From assembly GCA_935421215.2 (NCBI GenBank), contig OW285238.1, forward strand, positions 59,823,126 through 59,887,125: a stretch of DNA of 64,000 bases. The letters run 5' to 3'. The notes beneath the pieces were generated by a model. It made no database searches and was not told the origin of the DNA. It saw only the letters and a list, made by a program, of their open reading frames with translations. This DNA comes from Melolontha melolontha (taxonomy: Eukaryota > Arthropoda > Insecta > Coleoptera > Scarabaeidae). A program made the translations under genes and the position numbers. Shown piece by piece: positions 11,901 to 23,800 of the stretch (its first letter is position 1; every line of letters starts with the position of its first letter).

Positions 11901-14900
11901 AATTTTAGAAACAAGAGATAAGTACGACGGCGGATTGATATATAAGACCTTCAGCAATGCCATTGTGTGAGGAGTTGGAATCTAAACAAATTTAAACTTG
12001 CAAACGGTAACTTCGAGTATCTGGTCTTAACATGCAAAGTTTCATTTTCCTGTGTACCGTCGTTAAGTAACAGTGTCATTTATAATGAGCTCAATTTCTG
12101 AGATGCGTACCAAGTAACGATTGTATGAATGTGAAGAATTTTCGCTAGTGAGTTCGACTTGCAAAACCTTGTCATAGAGGCTAAATGAAGGGGTTTGAGG
12201 AAAAGCGATTGGGTCAACCAGTATCAGTGATGCATGAGAAGAATCTAAGGCAAGTAAATGCACTGATTCAAGGAAATTGCCGAATTGCGCATAAACAAAT
12301 TGCTCGACAGTTAGGCATTAATCAAGAAACAGTCCAATACATTGTTTAGACTTTGAATTACAGAAAAATTTGCGTTACATGGGTCCCGTGACAATTAACA
12401 GATGTCATGAAAGGACAGGAAAATATTTGCCAAGAATTTCTTAACCAGTATCGACTCGAAGTAGTGATTTTCTCATAAACATCATCACCATGAATGAATC
12501 TTGGGTTCATCATGATGACTCCGATAACAAGCCGCAGTCAGTGGAATATCGTCACCCTGATTCTCAACATGTATGAAAAGTCAAGAGTTCCATCACCGCA
12601 GAAAGCCATACTCATCGTTTTCTGAGATGCAAAGAGATATATTCATACCAAATATCTGCCGAAAGGATCAACGATTAATTCAATAAGATACTGCAAAACT
12701 TTACAATCACTGAAGAACCACGACAACACCAGACCGCATTGCAGCAACGAAACGATGAAGACAGTAATGCGCTTGAAATTCACGGTTGTTTGGCACCCTC
12801 CATATAGTCTTGATTTGGCACCTTGAGATTTCTGGTTCCAAAAGTTGAAGAAAGTATTGAAAGGTTAACATTTTTCACCACTTTTCATCCACAGTAAACA
12901 AGAAATTTTTTCGTGGACGAAATGGATTCAGCGTTTAGAGAAATGTGTTACGGTAAATAGTGATCATGTGGAAAAATAATTATCTACATTGGTAATACAA
13001 AAAATTTGGTTCATTTTGAGACTTCATTTCATTTCATTATTTTGTTTTTTTAAATTTTTTGAGTTAGAGACTTTATATATCAATCCGCCCTCATATACAC
13101 AACCTAAGAGGAACAGATACTATTTCAAAAATTTTATTTTTTTGTTTTATAAGTGATTATTTGAACACTCGATTTATACCTATTTAACTAATGATAAAAT
13201 TAAAGTCAAAATCATTTTAATTTGAATGGCACGCTGAGTGACGCTATCCCGCGTAAGAATATTATTGATGGAGAGTTACGAGACAACCTTATACATTTAG
13301 TATCCTTGAACCATACTTATCTCTGGGAAAGCATTTTTTTATGAACAATAAACTATTGTTATGAACAAAAATGTAATTGCGATCAATTCAAGCAAACAAT
13401 ATCATCGTCAGTAAAATGTAAGAGTAGTAATTTCTTCTCTGATTCTGGGCTGGAACTGCGCCCCTGGCACTAATACTTCTTTTGTCAGCGTTTTGTCCCC
13501 TCTTACAAGAAACAACCTCGGGGCTCTTGCTATTGTTGAAGTTGCTGCTTTGAAAGTCTGTTGGTTTAAAACATGGTTATATGGGAGCTGTTTAGGGTCA
13601 TTAAATTGTCACTGTTACGGTTGTATTGTTTGGAGAGATTGGTTTGCCAGGTATTGTATATAGGATATCTGTCATCATGTAATCATTATTGATATTGTTG
13701 GAATGCTTTACGATTTCTATAGATTCGTGGATTTTCTGATTAAAGTAATAGGGGTTGATAGATAGAATCTGGGCGGAATAAAACTAGACACCAAATTCGA
13801 AAGTGCTTAACAAAATTTGGTAAAATTGTTTTAAGACAATTGCTAATATCCATGGTCACCTTTCTTATGAATAGGAAAAATTTGAACAATTTTTCAAGCG
13901 GGACAAAAAGCTGAGGAGAGATTAAAAATTTTGCGAAAAAGGAGAAGGGCAGTGACACAAATAGAAGCTTAGGATGGCCCGTGTAATAATATTTTTCATT
14001 CTCTTCAATAGAAAGTCATCTGAAGTACTAACAGTTAATCCGCAAATGTAGGTTGCTATGTAAATTGAAACATTTTTTTTTTAATTTCTGAAGATGGAAA
14101 CAGGTGTTAATCGCTCAATATTCCATTTCAATAGTGTTATTTTTTCAATCGACACTTGTCGTTTCATATACGCCAACATTATCTCAACAACCACATCTTA
14201 AAAATGATTTGCTAAAGACTTTCGGTTTTATTTAAATTTGTTATACTTTTTGTAGTTTTTTTATACGAGTCCTAACAACATAAGGTTCGGACGATATTAA
14301 TTTTTATAGTTAGCCCCCAATTTCTGCTAGAAATACTAATTAGTGTTTTAAATTCAGAAGTATACAATGTAAGGTCACTTCCGACACAAAAGAATATTAA
14401 AGATGGCTTTACACGATCAAATAAATTCATGAATTTTGTGACCTTGAATTTATTGAAACGTGTAATGCACAAAATTTTCGTGAATTTCTTGACGACAATA
14501 AATTCATGAAGAAATTCACGAATTAGAACCAGCTCTAATTTTTCGTAATTTTTTTGGGAAATTATGATTACATTTAGGTTTTAAAGTTATTGGTAATGTA
14601 ATAGTTGTGCTATCGTAGGGGTTATCGTAAAAATTAGAGGTTATATAGGTATTAGTGGTTATCGTTATAAAATAGAAAATAGATCAAGTGAGGATAGGTA
14701 AAAATTAATTAGTCATCATTTTCACTGTACAAAAATCAGCATACGTTTGACATAACCTACTCAACTTATAAGTACAAACACAAACAGGTTGGTAGTAAGA
14801 AAAAAGTTAACTTGAATAAAATATTTGATCGTGTAATACATGGATGGATTTTCAATAAATTCATGAACTTCTTCATGAATTTCTTCTTGAATAAATTCAT

Positions 14901-17900
14901 GAATTTCTTTGACCGTGTAAAGCCACCTTAACGTGAAACGTACCAATTCTACAAGAGGAAAATGAGAAACTAACTATTTTACATTGGCAACTTAATGTTC
15001 GGACGACTACGATTGTGAATTAGTTTTCATTAGAGCGGTCATGACAGTATGTCAAATTTGACAGTTATTGCCTCAACAACTGTGTATTGTTGTGATCAGT
15101 TTGTGCGCGGAAAATGGGTCACGGTAAAGCCACCTCGAAGAAAGTATGTGAAATTGTTGTAAAACAGTATCATGAAAGAACACAATCGCCAACAATTTGA
15201 ATTTGGCAAAACCAAATGTAGCAGACATTATTAAATGATAGGGCGAGACGGCCGGCTACGACATTCGGAGTAAAACTACAGGTAAACCTAAGAAAGTAAC
15301 ACCCAGAATAAGAGGCATTTGGTAAAAATTTGTAAAAGTCACCGTCGAGACACGCTAAGAAAAACGGCTTTTTTTTGAATTGCAGAAACTCATTAGTTGA
15401 CGATTTCACGAGAATCTTGTAGGCAGTGGATACATAAGTCCGGGCCAGTTTTTATAAGGTAAAAATTTAAAAAAAATCTCACTAGATTTGAATTGAATAT
15501 TAAGTATTTTATTCAAAGCGAAAGAAAAGCCACTGTGAACGGAAATTCAAAAGAAAAACCGTCTAATGTGGACAAAATCCAAATTATCTTGGACACTAGA
15601 AGATTGATTCAAAGTCTTGTTCAGCGATGAATCAAAATTCGACGTCTCTAAAGGTGATTGTAGAAAACGAATTATTCGTGATAGATCGGTCAAATTTGCA
15701 AAGAGTGTGCTGATATGGAGATGTATGTCTGGAAAGGATGTAGGTAGAATGGAAATAATAGATGGGACTGTTAATACTGTTAAGTATCAACTAAGTCATA
15801 GCCTCCTTCCTAGTGTACAAAACTGTCCAGATGGGAATTTCATATTTCAACAGTAGGGCGCATCCCGCCACATGGCCAAATCAACTAAACATTAGTTTGC
15901 AGATCATAAAATCATAACATAAGAGTTCTGTCATGGCCTTCCAGCAGTAATATTATTGAAACTTTATGGCACCATATGAAAAGGTACACAAGAAATAATC
16001 TGTAAAGAACAATAAATGGTTTGCAGATAAAACTAACAGAAATATGGCAAACATTTACGCCAGATGACTTTAGAAAATTGTTGGAAACCATGCCAGATCA
16101 AATTAAAGCAGTTGTTAAGGCCAAAGGTTAAGTTGTCATTTGTTTACTTTGGTTAGATTGTTTTCGTTTCCTGAGAAATAATATATACACTGTTGCAAAT
16201 GTTGTTTTTAATATTGTAGTATACCCAATTCTTTGTTCACAGTAAGGAATTAAGACTTGAACATTCAACACAAATTGTAAATATTTATCAAAAATCATAT
16301 CGTCCGAACCTTATGTTGTTGGGGCTCGTAGTACAGTTTGTTGAAAAATACGACGTCATTTTTTGCGCTTGATATTTATTAGTATCCACCATTTGATTAT
16401 AACCAGAATCAATTTTTCATTGCAGGTTAAAGTTGGACTTAAGAGATTTGCTATTTTAGTCGCTAAAATGAACGGTGTCTTAATTCATTTACAATGTTCT
16501 TTTTTCGTGCTCTTTGTTAATAAAATTTTTAATCATCGTTCCCAGTTCGTAGTATGTATTCAAAATTCAAAAAATTTCAAAATACATATATCGTCTTCCA
16601 GAACTGACCAATGTTGTATTCTATCTTGACCCACCGCTTACGGGGCGTAACTTTCGGATATACTTTCCTTATGTTGTTTAGTGGTAGTTATATTGAAACT
16701 TAGGTGTGTTTCCAATATTTTATTTATTTAATAAAAACACTTAAACCATTTTATAAAACAAGCCTCACAAATCTTAATATTAAACTTCCTAAATTCTTTT
16801 ATTGTTGATGTCTTGATGAACATGAACTAATGTGTTGATACTGTTATGAGTACAGAGTTTAATTTGAGTAACCTCGCATCGACGGCTCGTCCTCGCGCGT
16901 ATATATATTTTATCAGTCGCCGCACTGAACCGTGTTTGGGCGGCGACTGATAAAATATTATATGCGCGAGGACGACCCACCTGTGCGATGTTACTTGAAT
17001 GAACCTCTCCAGTTATGAGAGAACCGATATGTTCTGATGCTGGAGTGGTACTTTGTGTCTTGTTATAAGATTCGTGATTCGATGCTAATGGTAATACTGT
17101 TATATCTTAATGTTAAAATAAGACTGATGTATTGATGTTTAAAATGTTTTTGCAGTGATACTATTGCTTATTTAAAAATTTTTAGCCGTAAAGTTTGATA
17201 TTCGTTAAACCCCATAACTGTAAATAAATTTTCTTGAAAGCGGCAATAAATAGAAATCATTTGGAACTAGATCAGGGAATCACGGTGGATTTCAAGTCTA
17301 GATGTCTATTTCAATTTAAACAACCTTTAGTAAAGGAGGCTCAATTATTTAATTTCCAATCATACGGACTCATACGTTCAATTTTTACAGATATCGCATT
17401 CGTGTTGGGATATGTTAAAATGTAGTTTTTTTTTTGCGCGACTAATGTCGCGAAATCCCATCAAATGATGTTTCGCTAGAAAAAGTATTTTTATTAAATT
17501 TGTTATTGTGACAATTACTTATTACTGTCTCATAAAATTCCATAGAACGGTCGTTATCGGCCGGGAATATTCCTGGAATGTGGTAATTTTAAAGCTTGTG
17601 AGCAATTTGTCTTAATGGCGGTAAGATTTAATTACTTAATTAATTACAAGCACGTTTTGAACTTCTAGACTCTTGATATTTTTATTTTGAGAAATATTTT
17701 CGTCTTTCATATTTACTAGAGTAAATGTTTCAAAATGAACCGCAATCAAATCTTTAGGTGTGTGATAATATATTTTAAAATTAAACATGCGTTTATTTTA
17801 ATTAACGAATTGGCTACTTTCATATAAATTTAATGAAACGGCAACTTACACTCGAATAAAACGCGCAGGCTGTTATGATCTACATCTTATTTCATATTTG

Positions 17901-20745
17901 TCGCTCGCACTACAAACGGGTCTATTCGCAACAGCGATATGAGGATATAACTTTCAATGTGTTAGGAACATACTTTAATTACGATTCAAGCATAAGCGAT
18001 AAAAATTGAACGTAATTTATTTATGCTTATAAAAAAGTGAAAATTCCAATACTGTTTTTCCTTAATTTTAGATTGATTATAGTAGGATCTTTTTCAAATA
18101 TGCTTGCAATTTTGAATGTGGATACTGGTGAAGAGATTACAAAAATTGTACTCCCAAACGCCATTGAGGGGCCTTGCCTTACTTCCAATTGTGAAAATTT
18201 TGTTTACGTTGGTTGTTATGACCATAACATGTACTGCATTGAAATACGTACAGGAAAAATAATGTGGTTATACAGAACTGGAGATCGTATTAAAAGTAAA
18301 CCCAGTTATATTGCTGAAGATACAATACTATTTGGTTCCTATGATAAGTTTCTTCATTGCATTAACACCAAGGTAAATTATGTTTTGTTTACACATCTAT
18401 TTTTAAATTGCGTTCATTTTAGACAGGGTTAAATATTTGGAAGCTATTTGTGGATGCCCCTGTAACAGGAGATATCTTAATAGTTAATAAAAGAGTTATT
18501 GTGGTGACAATTAAGGGAACTTGCATCAGTTTGAATGAATTTGGTATGGAATTTTGGCAAGTTGAGTTGGATTGTCCTATATTTGGATCTCCTATAGTAT
18601 TAGATGACGAATTCGTTGTAGCAGATGTGTTAGGAACAGTACATATTATAAATTTTGATGGACAAAAGGTAACTAAACTGTATTTTAATTAATATAAAAT
18701 GCGAGCGAAAATTATTGTCGCCCACGTATTTATGGAATAAAAAATACACCAGTGAAACAACCACCACCATTATGAAATTCTATTAATAAATTCAATATCG
18801 TATCATTTAAATTTTGATTAGGTAGTCAGAGTAATTAACACAGTTTTAATGTTACACCTACATCAAACGCACAAAGTTGATGTATTGAGCTCTGAAGGAA
18901 CTATTAATCCAAAACATAAAGTGAAACATAACGAGAACAATTCCTAGACCCAACACTAATGTCAACAGCAGATAGTAATTGACAAATATGATGAGGATGA
19001 ATGCAGTAACGTATGAAAGTGAAATTCACTAAATTACCAAAAATAACTGGCCACCTGGGTGACAATCATTTTCACTCGCACAATATACAGGGTGAGTCGT
19101 GAAGAATCGACCAAACTGTATTCTACAGGTGAAAGTAATGTAAAAAAACTCAAATGTTGCTATCCGATTTTTATTTGTTTTCGAGTTATAGCGTAATTAA
19201 AAATAAATAAAATTTCATACATTGAAGTTTTTGTATTTTATTCGTATTATCGTTCTTTATAATATATTTTCAAAAATACCGCCATTCATTTCAAAACATT
19301 TTTTACATCGTGTACCAAGGCCGCTGGTTGCGTTCCTGATTGCGTCAGGTTGATGTTTGATATTGTCAGCAGAATTCATAATCCGTTGAATTAGTGCTTC
19401 ACGAGTGTCCACTTTTACTTGATACACTTCATTTTTTAACCAGCTCCATAAACAATAATCGAGTGGCGTGAGGTCTGCAGACCAAGGAGGCCAACCAATG
19501 TGACTACCACGTCCAATCCAACTCCCTGGAAACCTTTCAGCCAAATTTTGCCTGACTGCACGAGCGTAATGTGCAGGCGCTCCATCGTGCTGGTAGAAGA
19601 TTTGGATTCTGATGTTTATGGGAACATCTTCTAGCAGTCCGTGTAGTTCATTTTCTAAAAAATGTAAATAGATGTCTCCTGTGAGGCGATTCTCAAAAAT
19701 GTAAGGACCAATTAAAAAACCATCGATCATACCACACCACACGTTTACCGAAAATTTATGTTGAAAGTTACTTTCGACTGTTGCGTGTGGATTTTCGTCT
19801 GACCATACATGCTGGTTATGACAATTATTAATACCGTCACGGGTGAATGTCGCTTCATCCGTAAACAGTATACGCGATACAAAACGAGGATTATCATTTA
19901 TCCATCGACAAAATTCCATACGTCTACGATTATCATCTCGTTGTAGGTGCTGTACTCTTTGTACATGGTACGAACGTAAGCCATGCTCGTGCAGTGTTTT
20001 TATCACCCTTGTTTGTGGAATGCCCAATTGAATACTAATTCTCCGTGAGCTGGTCTTCTACTTCTTGTAATTGTTGTCGACTGCCTTGTTCAGATATTAT
20101 GTTTACACTGGGAAGCTTTCCGGTCGCGCACAATGGGTTGAATACACTAATAAATACAGTTTTATTAGGATGTCTGTGATGTGGAAACCGTTGACGATAT
20201 TCATTAGCAGCAGCTGTAGCATTCCCATCACAAAATCCATAAACAAACACCATATTAGCATATTCTAAATTAGAATAAGTGTGTGGCATTTTAGTTTGTT
20301 ACACTATAGTCGTACAAACGTCAAGTCAATGTCACAATACCCGAACACAATGTTATAATTTACTCCAAGGTATAGGGAACATTTTTTATGATGGCAGCGC
20401 CCTCACTATATCAACGATGAACTAGAGGTAGTGACATTAGACGCATTAGGCATACAAACCACTCTACACTATTTCTCGACTGCTTTCAATGTCACTACCG
20501 CTAGTTCGGAAAACCACGAACAGGTAGCGCTTCAGCTAGGAAGACTTCCCTATAATGAATTGCTACCGGGGTTTCACTGTTATTACGAATACATACATAA
20601 ACATGGTATACTAAACCTACATTTTTAATTACGCTATAACTCGAAAACAAATAAAAATCGAATAACAACATTTGAGTTTTTTTTCATTACTTACACCAGT
20701 AGAATACACTCCTTGAGTTTGGTCGATTCCTCACGACTCACCCTG

Positions 20746-20801
<56 letters not shown>

Positions 20802-23800
20802 AATGTCCCGTAACCATAACATGTAATGCATACGCACAGGAAAAATAATGTGGTTATACAGAACTGGAGATCGTATTAAAAGTAAACCCAGTTATATTGC
20901 TGAAGATACAATACTATTTGGTTCCTATGATGAGTTTCTTCATAGCATTAACACCAAGGTAAATTATGTTTTGTTTACACATCTATTTTTAAATTGCGTT
21001 CATTTTAGACAGGGTTAAATATTTGGAAGCTATTTGTGGATGCCCCTGTAACAGGAGATATCTTAATAGTTAATAAAAGAGTTATTGTGGTGACAATAAA
21101 GGTAACTTGCATCAGTTTGAATTAATTTGGTATGGAATTTTGGCAAGTTGAGTTGGATTTTAGGAGTGTAAAATAGACTTCATTTCAAGTAACAAAAATG
21201 CAAAACTTGTATATCCATTTTTATTTGTTTCAAAGTTACAGATCTATGAATGTGATTGTTAGACCATGAAAAAAAATGTAATCCTAAAGTCAATACAAAC
21301 TTATTTTATTAAAAAAAAGTTATACGATTCAATAACAGGCCTGTGATTGTTAACGGCGCATAATAAAATGTTATCCTAAAATAAATAAACACGCGTCGCA
21401 GTGCATACAGTAATTTCTTGGAGATCTACAAAAAAGAGTACTGGAAATTGATTTATGATAAAGAAGGTTCTTACTTATTTCGTAAGTGCTGAACCATGAA
21501 TATCATACAATAAACAAATTTTCAGATCACTGTTAACGTTGCATTTTTTAATAAAGGATTACATTTCGTTTTAGTTCATACAACAGCTTATTAGTGAGTG
21601 GACACGTTTTGTTTATTCAAAATGCCTTACCGATTTTCTTCTCAAGAGTATGCATTTTGTGTATGGCTACTGTAACGGCAGTGCACGTCAAGCAGTTATT
21701 GAATCGACATCCGACATCGGTTTCCCGATAGGCGCATTCCTCATTACAGAACGTTTCTGGAAGTACACAGACAATTTCGGGAATGCGGACTACGTGATTA
21801 TCTTTTCGACCGAGGAGTAAATTTGCCAGCAGACTTAGAAGAAGAAGCAGTAGCTATTGTTACAAGGGATCCAACTCTCAGTGTACGTCGAATCGCTAGA
21901 CAACTAGGAGTGCCACGAACGACAGTTTGGCGAATTTTAAAACGTGAGGGCTCGTCTAGTTTATTCTACCTGGATATTAAGACAGTCACGGCTTCATTTT
22001 AATTTCTGCAGAACAGGTGCACAGGTGGTCATCAGAAAATCCCAAAGCTATACGCCCATCTAAATTTCAACATGAATTTTCTATTAACGTTTGGGCGGCC
22101 CTAATGGATGACTTGTTGATTGGTCCTGTCATTCTTCCTGGGAGGTTAAATGCGGACAATTACCTTTAATTTCTTATTGACGAACTGCCAGATCTTTTAG
22201 AGGATGCCCCACTGAATGTTCGACACGACATGTGGTTTCACATTGATGGGGCACCACCACATTTCGGAATTGCTGTCCGAAATTGGGTTAACGTCAATTG
22301 TCCAAGATGGATTGGTCGAGGTGGTCCTGTTGAATGGCCACCTAGATCACCCGATCTTAATCCCCTTGACTTTTATTTATGGGGGTACATGAAAAATTTA
22401 GTCAACGCGCAAGTTTTGAACACAAGAGAAGAGTTGTTGGAATGTATTCACCTGGCTGCCGAGCAAATCCGGCAAAACAAGTATGAAATTCGGATAAGTA
22501 CTTCTTCTGTTGGCTTACGGGCACAAGCCTGCACTCAACAAGGAGGTGGACATATCGAAAATATTATTAATTGAACTTTTTTAAATAAAATCAATTTTTA
22601 TTGACTTTAGGATTACATTTTTTTTCATGATCTGACAATCACATTCATAGATCTGTAACTTTGAAACAAATAAAAATGGATATACAAGTTTTGCGTTTTT
22701 GTTACTTTACACTCCTAAAATTTGAACATAACGATACGGGACACTTGTATATATGTATATATAAAGATAATTATTTCTTGACCTTTGTATATTATGGTAG
22801 ATTCGATTAGTTGGCGATTTAAGGTCTGGTTTTACTTCAAAATGTATATATTTAAAACAATCTTATATGTTTTGGCATATGATACCTTTTTCAAAGAAAT
22901 TTAAAATATAAATGACAGTATATTAATGTCATACTTATATCTGTAGTTGTCATGGATAAAATTATTCAAATATACATTCAAGTTTAATAATAATAAATCA
23001 TGCCTTAACATTCTCAAAACAGTTAGACAACAAAGACAGGGGAATGGCAAGCCATGAGTTATTATTATGTCTGCGTCCGTGGAGCGACTTAAAATGTTAA
23101 GCTGTCGGCATTCGCCTTGAACGAGAAGGAAAACCACGAAAACCTACTCGGACAGCCAGTCAGGGATCCAAACACGGAACTGCCAGCAAATGTACAGATA
23201 GTTAAATAACATATGATATATATTTATATAACAGCAACATATATTATGATGGTAAATTGCAGATCGTTACATTATGACGTTATAGTATATACTGCTTAGA
23301 TTTTTTATATCACTTCTGTTGTTTTTTCCAGTTTAATATTAATCATTTCTTTAATTTCCCGTTTCATTGTGGTTGTTCTTTATTGATTATCACTGCACAA
23401 CAATATGACAACTTTTGTCTGATGATTGACTTTTATCACGTGATGTTTACTAATTTGCCGTCGCTGATTTCAAATATACCCTCAGTTTTTTTGTAAGAGC
23501 TCTTGTTTACGAGATATAGCTTTCACGAAAAAATCGCTGTGTTAGTGTGTTAATTTGCTTGTAATTAAGAAAATATTAAGTTTTCTTAATATAATTTGAT
23601 ATGGCATCGTCAAGAAAAGTTTGTGTACGTTAAATTAAAAAAGATATACCAATAAAATTTTAGACACGGAAATTAGGGATGAAAAGACAGCATTCGAAGT
23701 GTTTTTTAAATATACAGAGTATTAAAAAATATGTAACGTGCTAAAGTTATACTTTCTTAAATTGATATTTTTTATATTTTTTTTTTTACATTTTAGGATT

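Larger units (their letters stand above)
20800..22747 (+). mobile_element. IS630/Tc1/mariner-type transposon with captured AASDH segment
   Basis: Flanked by TA. The right terminus, inverted, reads CAAGTGTCCCGTATCGTTAT and continues through TTTTAGGAGTGTAAA into a block shared with the left side (TGCAAAACTTGTATATCC onward). The left terminus starts CAAATGTCCCGTA, then holds 347 bp copied from AASDH (20813-21159), and resumes at TTTAGGAGTGTAAAA. So the host sequence sits inside the terminal repeat. A broken transposase lies at 21622-22574. Confidence 0.85.

Noticed and set aside
17234..17425. 63-codon open frame before AASDH exon 5
   Set aside because: No family resemblance and no splice context joining it to AASDH; the exon 4 to exon 5 phase already matches without it.
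22901..23137. More GC-rich patch that might be a LINE remnant
   Set aside because: Neither strand gave a convincing reverse-transcriptase or endonuclease motif.
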